64,000 bases of DNA from Acidovorax kalamii (GCF_002245625.1 NZ_NOIG01000011.1:186001-250000), one strand, 5' to 3'; shown: positions 27,765-36,881, counted from the stretch's first letter. Translations and numbers: made by a program. Notes: generated by a model not told the origin, from the letters alone.

Positions 27765-28754
27765 ATGAGCAAACCCCGCATCCTGGTCGCGCGCGCGATC
27801 TTCCCCGACATCGTGGACCGCCTGCGCGAGCATTTCGACGTGGAGGCCAACCCCGACGACGTGATCTGGACCCCGCAGGAGCTGGCCGCGCGCCTGGCCG
27901 ACAAGGACGGCGTGCTGACCACCGGCAGCCAGCGCATCGACGCCGCGCTGCTGGCGGCGGCGCCGCGCCTCAAGATATGCGCCAACATGGCCGTGGGCTA
28001 CAACAACTTTGACGTGGACGCCATGACGGCGGCTGGCGTGCAGGGCACCAACACGCCCGATGTGCTGACTGAGACCACGGCCGACTTCGGGTTTGCATTG
28101 CTGATGGCCACGGCTCGCCGCATGACCGAGAGCGAGCATTACCTGCGCGCCGGCCAATGGACCAAGTGGAGCTACGACATGTTCGCGGGCAGCGACATCC
28201 ACGGCAGCACGCTGGGCATCATCGGCATGGGGCGCATCGGGCAGGGCATTGCCAAGCGCGGCGCGCATGGTTTTGGCATGAAAGTGGTCTATCACAACCG
28301 CTCGCGCCTCTCGCCCGCGCTGGAGGCCGAATGCAAGGCCACCTACGTCGGTAAGGACGAGCTGCTGCGCACCGCAGACCATGTGGTGCTGGTGGTGCCC
28401 TACACCCCCGCATCGCACCACACCATCGGCGCGGCCGAACTGGCGCTGATGAAGCCCACGGCCACGCTCGTCAACATTGCGCGCGGCGGCATTGTGGATG
28501 ACGCCGCGCTGGCGGTGGCGCTGCGAGAAGGCCGCATTGCGGCGGCGGGCCTGGATGTGTTCGAGGGCGAGCCCAGTGTGCATCCCGACCTGCTCACCGT
28601 GCCCAACGTGGTGCTCACGCCGCACATCGCCAGCGCCACCGTGCCAACGCGCCGCGCCATGGCCAACCTGGCGGCCGACAACCTGATCGCCTTCCTCGGT
28701 GGGCGGGGCCCGCTCACGCCGGTGAACCAGCCTGTGGCGGGTCTGCGCGGCTAG
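27765..28754 (+). CDS. D-2-hydroxyacid dehydrogenase (glyoxylate/hydroxypyruvate reductase-like)
   Basis: 329-aa NAD(P)-dependent dehydrogenase. The NAD-binding motif GIIGMGRIGQGIAKR is near residues 150-164; NIARGGIVDDAAL and the catalytic Arg/Glu/His set (in NIARGG, EGEP and LTPHIASAT) are conserved. Family members reduce glyoxylate or hydroxypyruvate to glycolate or D-glycerate. It begins 14 bp after the antiporter gene, so the two may share a transcript, though no functional link is obvious. Confidence 0.9.
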   Translation: MSKPRILVARAIFPDIVDRLREHFDVEANPDDVIWTPQELAARLADKDGVLTTGSQRIDAALLAAAPRLKICANMAVGYNNFDVDAMTAAGVQGTNTPDVLTETTADFGFALLMATARRMTESEHYLRAGQWTKWSYDMFAGSDIHGSTLGIIGMGRIGQGIAKRGAHGFGMKVVYHNRSRLSPALEAECKATYVGKDELLRTADHVVLVVPYTPASHHTIGAAELALMKPTATLVNIARGGIVDDAALAVALREGRIAAAGLDVFEGEPSVHPDLLTVPNVVLTPHIASATVPTRRAMANLAADNLIAFLGGRGPLTPVNQPVAGLRG

Positions 28755-28764
28755 GATTTCGAAC

Positions 28765-28822
28765 AAAATGGGCCGTTACCGCGCGATAGATAAGCGGTAG
28801 TAGCTATCAAAATTATAGTAAA
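28765..28822. repeat. Interspersed palindromic repeat, diverged copy
   Basis: AAAATGGGCCGTTACCGC, a short spacer, then GCGGTAGTAGCTATCAAAAT and an ATAGTAAAT tail. The two arms pair imperfectly. It fills the gap between the dehydrogenase and rmuC genes. Confidence 0.45.
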
Positions 28823-28826
28823 TACC

Positions 28827-30551
28827 TTGACTACCGATACGCTTGTCTTGCTGGCCGCATGGGCCGTTGTGGTGCTGCTGGTGGCCGTGCTGCTGCTGCG
28901 CCGCCCGCGTGTGGAGCTGCCTGCCGAGTGGCTTGCGCGCCTGCAGTCGCTGGAGGCCACGACCCAGGCGACCCAGCTGGCCGTGGCCCGCAACGACGGC
29001 GCCATGGAGGCGATGGCGCAGCAGCTCTCGGGCTTCACCCAGGCCACGCAGCACCAGCTGGAGGCCCTGCGCGGCGCGGTGGACGAGCGGCTGGCCCAGG
29101 CCGTGGGCGAATCCCGCACCGGCCGCGCCGAGTTGCTGGCCGCGTTTGGCGCGTTTGAGGCCAAGCTGGAGCAGCGCCTGGCCCAGGGCCAGGCCGAGGC
29201 CGCCCTGGCGCGCAAGGAGCTGTCGGACGCACTGGCCGCCTTCCGCGCCGAACTCACACAGACCGCGCAATCGCTCGCGTCCGACAGCCAGCGCTCGCGC
29301 GAGGCGCTGGCCGAAAGCACGCAGCTGTTCGAGCAGCGCATCCAGGAGCGCTTCGAGGCCCTGTCGGCCGCTACGCGGGGCACGCTCGACTCGCTCAAGA
29401 CCGACATCCAGACGCAGATGGGCGCTGTGTCCACCGCGCTCAAGGACCAGCTTGAAGCCAACGGAAACCAGATCCGAAACCAGTTCTCGGTGCTGCAGGA
29501 CGCGGTCTCGCAGCAGCTCACGGGCATGGTGCAGGGCAGCCAGCACAACGCCGAGCAACTGCGCAATGCGCTCAACGAACGCCTGGCCGCCATCCAGGCA
29601 GACAACGCCACCAAGCTCGAAGAAATGCGCCGCACGGTGGACGAAAAACTCCACGCTACGCTGGAGCAGCGGCTGGGCGAATCCTTCAAGCTCGTCAGCG
29701 ACCGGCTGGAGCAGGTGCACAAGGGCCTGGGCGAGATGCAGACCCTGGCGGGCAGCGTGGGCGACCTCAAGCGCGTGATGACCAACGTGAAGTCGCGCGG
29801 CACCTGGGGCGAAATGCAGCTCGGCGCCATCATCGACAACGTGCTCACGCCCGACCAGTTCGCGCGCAACGTCAAGACCGTGCCGGGCAGCGATGAGCTG
29901 GTCGAATTCGCGATCCGCCTGCCGGGCAAGAGCGACGAGCATCCGGTGTGGCTGCCCATCGACTCCAAGTACCCCGTGGAGCAGTACCAGCGACTGCTGG
30001 ACGCGCAGGACGCGGCCGACAAGGCCGCCATTCTGTCGGCGGGCAATGCCTTCGAGACCTCGATCAAGCTCGAAGCGAAGAAGATCTTTGCCAAGTACGT
30101 CTCGCCCCCGCACACCACCGACTTTGCTGTGCTTTACCTGCCCACCGAGGGGCTGTTTGCCGAGGTGATGCGCCGCCCCGGCCTGGTCGAAGCCGTGCAG
30201 AACGAATGCCGCGTGATGATCACCGGCCCGGCCAATCTGGCCGCGATGCTCAACAGCCTGCAGATGGGCTTCAAGACCCTGGCGATCGAAAAACGCTCGT
30301 CCGAGGTGTGGAGCCTTCTGGGCATGGTCAAGACCGAATTCGCCAAGTTTGGCGATGTGGTCGAGGCCACCAAAAAATCCATCGACGCTGCCGCCAAGAA
30401 GTTTGACGAGGTGGGCGTGCGCACCCGTGCCATCCAGCGCAAGCTGCGTGACGTGCAGGATTTGCCTGCGCCCGACGCCGCCCGCGCCCCGCTGGCCGGC
30501 GCACGCACGGCCGCCTTGCCGGGCCTGGACCCCGAGGACGACCTGCTGTGA
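28827..30551 (+). CDS. rmuC: DNA recombination protein RmuC
   Basis: 574-aa protein with one N-terminal membrane segment (LVLLAAWAVVVLLVAVLLL), a long coiled-coil region (about residues 30-280) rich in Glu, Gln, Ala and Leu, and a C-terminal RmuC domain (about 300-540; SRGTWGEMQLGAIIDNVLTP and IRLPGKSDEHPVWLPIDSKY). RmuC limits DNA inversion at short inverted repeats in E. coli. The start is TTG at 28827, because later ATGs would remove the membrane anchor. The MFS gene overlaps its stop by 4 bp (GTGA). Confidence 0.92.
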   Translation: MTTDTLVLLAAWAVVVLLVAVLLLRRPRVELPAEWLARLQSLEATTQATQLAVARNDGAMEAMAQQLSGFTQATQHQLEALRGAVDERLAQAVGESRTGRAELLAAFGAFEAKLEQRLAQGQAEAALARKELSDALAAFRAELTQTAQSLASDSQRSREALAESTQLFEQRIQERFEALSAATRGTLDSLKTDIQTQMGAVSTALKDQLEANGNQIRNQFSVLQDAVSQQLTGMVQGSQHNAEQLRNALNERLAAIQADNATKLEEMRRTVDEKLHATLEQRLGESFKLVSDRLEQVHKGLGEMQTLAGSVGDLKRVMTNVKSRGTWGEMQLGAIIDNVLTPDQFARNVKTVPGSDELVEFAIRLPGKSDEHPVWLPIDSKYPVEQYQRLLDAQDAADKAAILSAGNAFETSIKLEAKKIFAKYVSPPHTTDFAVLYLPTEGLFAEVMRRPGLVEAVQNECRVMITGPANLAAMLNSLQMGFKTLAIEKRSSEVWSLLGMVKTEFAKFGDVVEATKKSIDAAAKKFDEVGVRTRAIQRKLRDVQDLPAPDAARAPLAGARTAALPGLDPEDDLL

Positions 30552-31747
30552 ACGCGACGCTGGCCCGGTTGATCGGCGGCCAGATCTGCGTGCACGGCAG
30601 CATGGCCGGCATGCGCCTGGCCGCGCCACTGCTGGCGCTGCGCGAGGGCTACAGCGCGGCGGCCGTGGGTCTGTTGGTGGCGCTGTTTGCGCTCACGCAG
30701 GTGTTCCTGGCCCTGCCTGCAGGCCGCTACGCCGACCGGCATGGACTCAAGCGCCCGGTCGGCTATTCGGTGGCGGTGGCCTGTGTGGGCGCGGGGCTGG
30801 CCGTGGTGTTTCCCACCTTCCCGGTGCTGTGTGTGGCGGCGCTGATGACAGGCGCCGCTGCGGGTGCTGCCACGATTGCGGTGCAGCGCCATGCGGGCCG
30901 GGCGGTGCATGACGCCACTGAACTCAAGCAGGTGTTCAGCTGGCTGTCCATCGGTCCGGCGGTGTCCAACTTCATCGGCCCGTTTGCGGCAGGCCTGGCC
31001 ATTGACGTGGCGGGCAGCTCACCGGGCAGCCTGGAGGGTTACCGCGCGGCGTTTGCGTTGCTGGCCGTGCTGCCTTTGCTCAGCTGGCTCTGTGTGCGGG
31101 GTTTGCCAGACATGCCCGCTCCTGCGGCTGCTGCGGGAGGCGAGTCGGGCAGGGCGCCACAGCGAGCCTGGGACCTGCTGGGCGATGCCCCATTTCGCCG
31201 CCTGCTCATCGTCAACTGGCTGATTTCCTCGTGCTGGGACGTCCACGCCTTCGCCGTGCCGCTGCTGGGGCACGAGCGCGGTCTGTCGGCCGCCGTGATC
31301 GGCACCATCTTTGGTGCGTTTGCCATTGCGGCCACCGTGATCCGCGTGGTGATGCCCTTCGTGGCCAATCGCCTGCGCGAGCAGGTTGTCATGGCGGTGG
31401 CGATGCTGGTCACGGCCGTGTTGTTTGCGGTGTACCCGCTGCTGCACAGCGCCTGGGCCATGGGTCTGTGCTCCGTGCTGCTGGGCCTGGCGCTGGGCAC
31501 GGGGCAGCCCATGGTGATGAGCCTGCTGCACCAGATCACGCCCTCGCACCGCCAGGGCGAGGCGCTGGGCCTGCGGCTGATGGCAATCAACGCGTCCAGC
31601 GTGCTGATGCCGTTGATGTTTGGCTCGGCCGGGGCAGTGATTGGCGTGAGCGGCCTGTTCTGGGCCGTGGGTGCGGCAGGCCTGGGGGGCTCGCGGCTGG
31701 CGTGGCGCATTGCAAACAGGGTTCCCAAGGAGTCCCAAAAAGCGTAA
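30548..31747 (+). CDS. MFS transporter
   Basis: 399-aa major facilitator with 12 predicted helices. The loop 2-3 motif appears as PAGRYADRHGLKRPV. The two halves are balanced, separated by an Ala/Gly-rich loop (about residues 195-215). Substrate cannot be inferred. The GTG start overlaps the rmuC stop (GTGA), which implies translational coupling. It ends just where the GTAAA boxes begin, upstream of the next gene. Confidence 0.85.
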   Translation: MNATLARLIGGQICVHGSMAGMRLAAPLLALREGYSAAAVGLLVALFALTQVFLALPAGRYADRHGLKRPVGYSVAVACVGAGLAVVFPTFPVLCVAALMTGAAAGAATIAVQRHAGRAVHDATELKQVFSWLSIGPAVSNFIGPFAAGLAIDVAGSSPGSLEGYRAAFALLAVLPLLSWLCVRGLPDMPAPAAAAGGESGRAPQRAWDLLGDAPFRRLLIVNWLISSCWDVHAFAVPLLGHERGLSAAVIGTIFGAFAIAATVIRVVMPFVANRLREQVVMAVAMLVTAVLFAVYPLLHSAWAMGLCSVLLGLALGTGQPMVMSLLHQITPSHRQGEALGLRLMAINASSVLMPLMFGSAGAVIGVSGLFWAVGAAGLGGSRLAWRIANRVPKESQKA

Positions 31748-31768
31748 ACAGGTGTAAATTGCCTTTAC
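31744..31768. promoter_or_regulatory. GTAAA direct repeats upstream of the Slam-like gene
   Basis: GTAAA at 31744-31748 and 31754-31758, 10 bp apart, then the inverse TTTAC at 31764-31768. The cluster is 33-57 bp before the start of the beta-barrel gene and overlaps the stop of the MFS gene. A similar pair with the same spacing precedes the glycine-zipper gene at 10800. An OmpR-type response regulator is the most likely binder, by analogy. Confidence 0.4.
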
Positions 31769-31800
31769 CCGTCAGCGGGTTCCGAGAGGAGGGGGCTGTC

Positions 31801-33138
31801 ATGTACCTTCGATTCTGGTCACGGCGCACGTTGCCATGGTGCCTGGCTGCGGCGCTGGGCGTGGCCCTGCCGTCTGTGGCACTGGCCGACGAGGTGGTTC
31901 AGCAGGCCACCGCCCTGGTACGCCAGGGGCAGGCGTTGCAGGCCTTTCAACTGCTGGATGCCCACGAGGCCCGGCGTGCCGGCGACCCGGTGTTTGACGC
32001 CGCCATGGGCGAGGCCGCCCATGCCGCAGGCCAGTACACCCGCGCCATCATGGCGCGCGAACGCGTGCTGGCGGCCGACCCCGGCAACCAGGCCGCTCAG
32101 GTGGCGCTGGGCCAGTCGCTGCAGGCCGTGGGCGACCGGCGCGGGGTGCTGGCGCTGCCGCCTCAGGTGCAGGCCTTGCTGATCCCCGTGGACGCGGGGC
32201 ACACCCTGGACCAGTTCCTGTATTCGTACGACCGCCCCGAATATGGCGGCCACTCCTCGATCAAGGGTTATGTGGAGCTGGGCGTGGGCCATGACTCCAA
32301 TGCCAATGCCGCGCCCGTGGTGGGCGAGCTGCAGTCCCCCGTGCCGGGCACACCGCCCTGGGCCTTGCTGCCCGAGGCACAGGCCACCTCGGGCAACTAT
32401 GTGGTGGCGCAGGCCGGGCTGCGGGGGCGCGCGGTGATCAATTCGCGCTGGTCGGTGGTGGGCACGGCGCTCGCGGCCACGCGCCACTACGGGGGCCAGG
32501 CCGACCGGTTTGACCACACGGCCCTGGATGGTGCCTTGGGCATGGCATTCCGGGCCGAGCGGCACGAGGTGATTGTCTCGGGCCAGGGTTCGTACTACGC
32601 CCTCGACGGTTCGCGGCTGCGCACCATGGGCGGTGTGCTGGGCGAGTGGATCTACCGCATCGACGGCTTCCGGCAATGGGGCAGTTTTTTGCAAGTGCTG
32701 GAGGTGCGCTACCCCACGCAGGAGCTGCGCAATGTGCGGCGCAGTGTGCTGGGCACCTCGTATTCGCACCTGTTTCGCAACGGCACATCGGCCTATGCGG
32801 GCGTGTATGGCGGGCGCGAGCAGCCCAAGGCCAACGACGCCGACCCGCTCGGCCACCGCCTGTGGGGCGTGCGCCTGGGGGGGCAGTGGCCGCTGGCACC
32901 GCAGTGGACGGTATTTGCCAGCGCCGACTGGGAGCACCGGCGGTATGGCGGGCAAGACCCGTTTTTTGCTGTGACCCGCACCGACCGCCAGGCCCAGGTG
33001 GCCCTGGGCCTGAACTGGACCCCGGCGCCCGGCTGGCGCGTGACGCCGCAGTGGCAAATCACGCGCAACGCCTCCACGCTGCCCATCACCGACTATGAGC
33101 GGCGGGTGTTTTCCATCCTGCTGCGCCGGGAGTTCTGA
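31801..33138 (+). CDS. TPR plus outer-membrane beta-barrel protein (Slam/DUF560-like)
   Basis: 445-aa exported protein. The N-terminus has a signal peptide (about residues 1-29, cut near VALADE). Residues 30-150 form TPR-like helices (RQGQALQAFQLLDAH, AGQYTRAIMARERVL). From about residue 155 the rest is rich in alternating aromatic strands, opening with GYVELGVGHDSNANAAP and ending YERRVFSILLRREF with a terminal Phe, the standard outer-membrane barrel signal. This layout matches surface lipoprotein assembly modifiers, which move proteins to the cell surface. A strong GAGAGGAGG ribosome-binding site precedes the ATG. It is followed after 50 bp by a FecR-domain gene, likely its partner. Confidence 0.72.
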   Translation: MYLRFWSRRTLPWCLAAALGVALPSVALADEVVQQATALVRQGQALQAFQLLDAHEARRAGDPVFDAAMGEAAHAAGQYTRAIMARERVLAADPGNQAAQVALGQSLQAVGDRRGVLALPPQVQALLIPVDAGHTLDQFLYSYDRPEYGGHSSIKGYVELGVGHDSNANAAPVVGELQSPVPGTPPWALLPEAQATSGNYVVAQAGLRGRAVINSRWSVVGTALAATRHYGGQADRFDHTALDGALGMAFRAERHEVIVSGQGSYYALDGSRLRTMGGVLGEWIYRIDGFRQWGSFLQVLEVRYPTQELRNVRRSVLGTSYSHLFRNGTSAYAGVYGGREQPKANDADPLGHRLWGVRLGGQWPLAPQWTVFASADWEHRRYGGQDPFFAVTRTDRQAQVALGLNWTPAPGWRVTPQWQITRNASTLPITDYERRVFSILLRREF

Positions 33139-33188
33139 ATGAGGCCGCTGACCTGGGGTTTTGCTGCAAACCCGCCCTGGAGGTGCTT

Positions 33189-34151
33189 ATGACATCCGAC
33201 CAAAAACGCGCCCGGCTGGCGCTGCTGATGGGCATGGTGGCGGCCTGGCCACTCACCGGCCTGGCGGCTGCCGGGCTGGTGCAGTTCACGGCGGGCGATG
33301 TGCAGCTGCGCCGGGGCGACAGCCTCTCGCGTCTGGCCAAGGGGGCCGAGCTGGACGGGGGCGACGTGGTGCTGACCGGCACCGAGGGGCGTGCGCAGAT
33401 CCGCTTTTCGGACGGCGGCCTGGTGGCCCTGTACCCGGACTCGCAATTCACCGTGACCCGTTATGCCGACGGTGCGGGCACGGGCGAAGACCATTTTGTG
33501 GTCAACTTGCTGCGCGGCGGCATGCGCGCGCTCACCGGGCTCATCGGCAAGCGCAATCCTTCGAGCTACAAGGTCATCACGCCCACTGCTGTGGTGGGCA
33601 TCCGGGGCTCGGCCTTCATGCTGGCCATTGATGCCAATGGCAAGGTGTTGGTGTCGGGCGAGCAGGACGAGATCGAGGTCTGTACCCAGGCCGGTTGTGT
33701 GGGCGTGACGGCTGGGGAGGCGGTGCTGGTGCTGTCTGACCTGGAGCTGCCGGTGTACACCCACACCCGGGCCTTGCTGCCGGTGCCCGAGTTGCCCACC
33801 CCCATGCTGATGGGCGAGCAGCTGGACGTGCAGGGGCGCCGCGCGTTTGTGTACATCGTCCCGGCGCCCACGCCGGCGCCGGTTCCCGTGGCGCCGCCAC
33901 CGCCTATCACGGCGCCGCCACCGCCGGTGCCCGTGGCGCCACCCCCACCGCCCACGGACGATTACCAGCCCCCGGCACCGAGCACGCCACCGCCGCCCAC
34001 ACGGCCCACGCCGCCGCCCCCGACGACCACGGCACCACCCCCGGCCACCACGACGCCACCACCGCCCACGGTGCGGCCGCCGTTTGTGTTCGTCCCGGTG
34101 CTGCCGATTTTCATACTGCCTCCGCCCCCACCGCCGCCGGTGATCCGGTAG
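33189..34151 (+). CDS. FecR domain protein with proline-rich C-terminus
   Basis: 320-aa exported protein. A signal peptide spans about residues 1-28. A FecR-type domain follows at about 30-150: VQFTAGDVQLRRGDSLSRLA, then PTAVVGIRGSAFMLAID. The C-terminal third (about residues 222-320) is low-complexity, dominated by PPPP runs with Val, Thr and Ala, ending PPPPVIR. The usual membrane anchor of anti-sigma FecR proteins is missing and no ECF sigma gene is nearby, so this is a periplasmic or surface protein and not a sigma regulator. The ATG at 33189 has GGAGG five nt upstream. Function unknown; the Slam-like neighbour suggests it may be its cargo. Confidence 0.72.
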   Translation: MTSDQKRARLALLMGMVAAWPLTGLAAAGLVQFTAGDVQLRRGDSLSRLAKGAELDGGDVVLTGTEGRAQIRFSDGGLVALYPDSQFTVTRYADGAGTGEDHFVVNLLRGGMRALTGLIGKRNPSSYKVITPTAVVGIRGSAFMLAIDANGKVLVSGEQDEIEVCTQAGCVGVTAGEAVLVLSDLELPVYTHTRALLPVPELPTPMLMGEQLDVQGRRAFVYIVPAPTPAPVPVAPPPPITAPPPPVPVAPPPPPTDDYQPPAPSTPPPPTRPTPPPPTTTAPPPATTTPPPPTVRPPFVFVPVLPIFILPPPPPPPVIR

Positions 34152-34187
34152 CTGCCGTGGGGCACGGCGCCCGCACAGCCCCGTGGC

Positions 34188-35051
34188 TCAGAGCTGGTAG
34201 AAAGCCCGGATCAGATCCCAGGCTTCCTGCGGGTCGTCGGTGTAGTGGAAGAGTTTCAGGTCCTGCGCCGAGATCGTGCCTTCTTCCACCAGCACGTCGA
34301 AGTTGATCAGGCGCTTCCAGTAGTCCGTGCCACACAGCACGATGGGCACGGGCTTGGCCTTGCCGGTTTGCACCAGGGTCAGCACCTCGAACAGCTCATC
34401 CAGCGTGCCAAAACCGCCGGGGAACGCCACCAGCGCCTTGGCACGCATCATGAAATGCATCTTGCGCAGCGCAAAGTAGTGGAACTTGAAGCTCAGCGAA
34501 GGGGTGATGTAGCGGTTGCCGCTTTGTTCGTGGGGCAGGGCGATGTTCAGGCCCACGTTGGGTGCGCCGACCTCGTGGGCGCCCCGGTTGGCGGCTTCCA
34601 TGATGCCGGGGCCGCCGCCCGTGCAGATGTACAGCCGGTCTGCGGGACGCTGGCGTTCGCTGTACGCGGCCACCAGCTGGGCAAACTGTCGGGCCAGGTC
34701 GTAGTGGCGGGCATTGCGCACCGCGAGCTTGGCGCGTGCAATCTGCGTGGCGTCCCCCGTGGCTTCGGCGGCTGTCAGGGCCTGGGCGGCGTCTTCGGGG
34801 GCCATGAAGCGGGCGCTGCCAAACACGACGATGGTGTTCTCGATACCTTGTTCGGTCTGCCCCAGGTCAGGCTTGAGCATCTCCAGCTGAAAACGGATGC
34901 CCCGCGTTTCGCGGCGGAACAGGAATTCGGGGTCGGCAAAGGCCATGCGGTAGGCGTCGGCCTGCAGCGGGTTGCCGTTGGTGGCGTGGTTGTGCAGCTC
35001 GGCCCAGGCATCGGCCAGGCGGCGTTCGTTGAGTTGGGTGTTGGCTTCCAT
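34188..35051 (-). CDS. LOG family protein (Rossmann-fold nucleotide-processing)
   Basis: 287-aa protein of the TIGR00730/LOG family. The core motif PGGFGTLDELFE and the earlier CTGGGPGIMEAANRGA define the phosphoribohydrolase active site. Plant and bacterial LOG enzymes cleave cytokinin riboside monophosphate; bacterial homologues also process other nucleotide monophosphates, so the substrate is open. About 70 N-terminal residues precede the core. It converges with the FecR gene, separated by a small hairpin at 34154-34168. Confidence 0.9.
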   Translation of the reverse strand: MEANTQLNERRLADAWAELHNHATNGNPLQADAYRMAFADPEFLFRRETRGIRFQLEMLKPDLGQTEQGIENTIVVFGSARFMAPEDAAQALTAAEATGDATQIARAKLAVRNARHYDLARQFAQLVAAYSERQRPADRLYICTGGGPGIMEAANRGAHEVGAPNVGLNIALPHEQSGNRYITPSLSFKFHYFALRKMHFMMRAKALVAFPGGFGTLDELFEVLTLVQTGKAKPVPIVLCGTDYWKRLINFDVLVEEGTISAQDLKLFHYTDDPQEAWDLIRAFYQL

Positions 35052-35144
35052 GGCGGATGGGCGGGACGGATGCCCGCTGTTGCAGTGATCGGTGGGTTGG
35101 GCGAGGAGGCTAAGAACCTGTTCTAGAGCCTGTCTGCCAGATTA

Positions 35145-35531
35145 TCAGCTACGGCCTGCGAGCAAAAAGGTAGCGGTCTGTATGCCGCACACCGTCAGCG
35201 CGAGCGAGCCGAAGAGGTGAAGGCCCGTGGTGCCCGCTGCCAGCAGATAACGCTGCTGCTGGAGCATGCCCACCACTTCTGCCGAGAAGCTGGAGAAGGT
35301 GGTGAGCCCCCCAAGAAACCCGGTCACCAGTGCCAGGCGCCAGGCAGGGTCCAGCTGGGGGAGGGCCTGGAAGATGGCCACACAGACCCCCACCAGGTAG
35401 CCGCCGATGAGGTTGGCCGCCAGGGTGCCCCATAGCAGCGCGGACCCCCCGGTGTTCAGCCACAGGCCCAGACGCCACCGGGCCAATGCACCAATGCTGG
35501 CTCCGAGGGCGATGGCGAATGCTGCGAACAT
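35145..35531 (-). CDS. crcB: Fluoride ion exporter CrcB/Fluc
   Basis: 128-aa, four-helix membrane protein. Fluc motifs are intact: GASIGALARWRLGLWLN, NLIGGYLVGV and TGFLGGLTTFSSFSAEVV, with the TTFSSF signature that lines the fluoride pore. The family works as an antiparallel dimer. I see no fluoride riboswitch in the 40 bp before the start. Confidence 0.93.
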   Translation of the reverse strand: MFAAFAIALGASIGALARWRLGLWLNTGGSALLWGTLAANLIGGYLVGVCVAIFQALPQLDPAWRLALVTGFLGGLTTFSSFSAEVVGMLQQQRYLLAAGTTGLHLFGSLALTVCGIQTATFLLAGRS

Positions 35532-35570
35532 GAGGGAGGGATCGTACCGCGCGCAGCTTGGTGAACTGTG

Positions 35571-36881
35571 CTACTTCTCCACGCCCATGACGAGGTCGGG
35601 CAGGATGGTCACGATCTGCGGAAAGAGGGTGATGAGCGCAATGCAGATCACCAGGCACGCGAAGAACGGGATGGCCGCCCGCGCAATGGTGTTGCTGTCC
35701 TTGCCCGTCATGTTCTGCAGCACAAAGAGGTTGAAGCCCACGGGCGGCGTGACCTCGGCGATCTCGACCAGCAGGATCACGAAGATGCCGAACCAGATCA
35801 GGTCGAAGCCAGCCTGCTGGATCATGGGGAGCACCACCGCGCTGGTGAGCACGATCATGCTGATGCCATCGAGCGCGGTGCCCAGCACCAGGTACACCAC
35901 CACCAGCACGCTGATCAGCGCGAAGGGCGACAGGTGCATGCTGTTCACCCACTCGGCCAGCTCGCGCGGGATGCCGGTGAAGGCCATGGTCTTGGTCAAA
36001 AAGGCGGCGCCGGCCAGGATGAACATGATCATGCAGCTGGTGCGCGTGGTGCCCATCAGCCCGTCCTTGAAGTTCTGCCAGGTCAGCGAGCGGCTCCACA
36101 GCGCCAGGCCCAGCGAGCCCAGCACGCCGAACGCCGCACACTCGGTGGCCGTGGCATAGCCGGTGACCAGCACCGCCACGATGAATACGATGAGCACGCC
36201 CACGGGGATCAGGTTGCCCGACTTGCGGATCTTCTCGCGCAGGGTCGATGGCGGGTCGGCCGCGGGCACCTTGTCGGGGTTGCGCAGGCTCCACCAGCCG
36301 ATGTAGCCCGAGAACAGCAGCATCAGCAAAATGCCTGGCAGGAACCCGGCCAGGAAGATGCGGATGATGGAGGCATCGGCCGCCACCGCGTACACCACCA
36401 TGGTGATGGAAGGCGGGATCAGGATGCCCAGCGTACCGGCCGTGGCCAGCGAGCCCAGCGCCAGCCGCTCGTCGTAGCCGCGCCTCTTGAGTTCGGGCAG
36501 CGCCACCTTGCTGATGGTGGCGCAGGTCGCGGCCGACGAGCCCGAGACGGACCCGAAGATGCCGCAACCCAGGATGGTGGTGTGCATCAGCCGCCCCGGC
36601 ACGCGGTTGAGCCAGGGGCGCAGGCCCTCGAACATCTCTTCCGACAGTTTGGTGCGAAACAGGATCTCGCCCATCCAGATGAACAGCGGCAGTGCCGCCA
36701 GCTCCCAACTGGCATTGCTCTCCCAGAAGGCCGAGAACAGGTTTTTGGCCGGCTGCGTGGAGGTGAAAAAGGCCTGGCCCACCCAGCCGCAGATGGCCAG
36801 CGTCATGGCGATCCATACGCCACCGGACAGCAGCACCAGCATCAGCAGGAGTAGGACGCCGCCCACCATCAGAATATCCAT
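35571..36881 (-). CDS. TRAP transporter large permease (DctM type)
   Basis: 436-aa, 12-helix membrane protein, the large subunit of a TRAP transporter that uses the Na+ gradient. Family segments: ALPLFIWMGEILFRT, GSVSGSSAATCATISKVALP, ATAGTLGILIPPSI and EVTPPVGFNLFVLQ. The ATG at 36881 (MDILMVGGVLL) is chosen; a longer in-frame start adds a non-hydrophobic tail. Gene order dctP, dctQ, dctM gives one transcript toward crcB. Confidence 0.9.
   Translation of the reverse strand: MDILMVGGVLLLLMLVLLSGGVWIAMTLAICGWVGQAFFTSTQPAKNLFSAFWESNASWELAALPLFIWMGEILFRTKLSEEMFEGLRPWLNRVPGRLMHTTILGCGIFGSVSGSSAATCATISKVALPELKRRGYDERLALGSLATAGTLGILIPPSITMVVYAVAADASIIRIFLAGFLPGILLMLLFSGYIGWWSLRNPDKVPAADPPSTLREKIRKSGNLIPVGVLIVFIVAVLVTGYATATECAAFGVLGSLGLALWSRSLTWQNFKDGLMGTTRTSCMIMFILAGAAFLTKTMAFTGIPRELAEWVNSMHLSPFALISVLVVVYLVLGTALDGISMIVLTSAVVLPMIQQAGFDLIWFGIFVILLVEIAEVTPPVGFNLFVLQNMTGKDSNTIARAAIPFFACLVICIALITLFPQIVTILPDLVMGVEK

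Noticed and set aside
33189..34151. FecR gene as an anti-sigma or iron-citrate sensor.
   Set aside because: No ECF sigma gene or TonB receptor is nearby and the protein is exported, without the usual cytoplasmic N-terminus.
35532..35570. Fluoride riboswitch before crcB.
   Set aside because: The gap is only about 40 bp and shows no pseudoknot-like arrangement.
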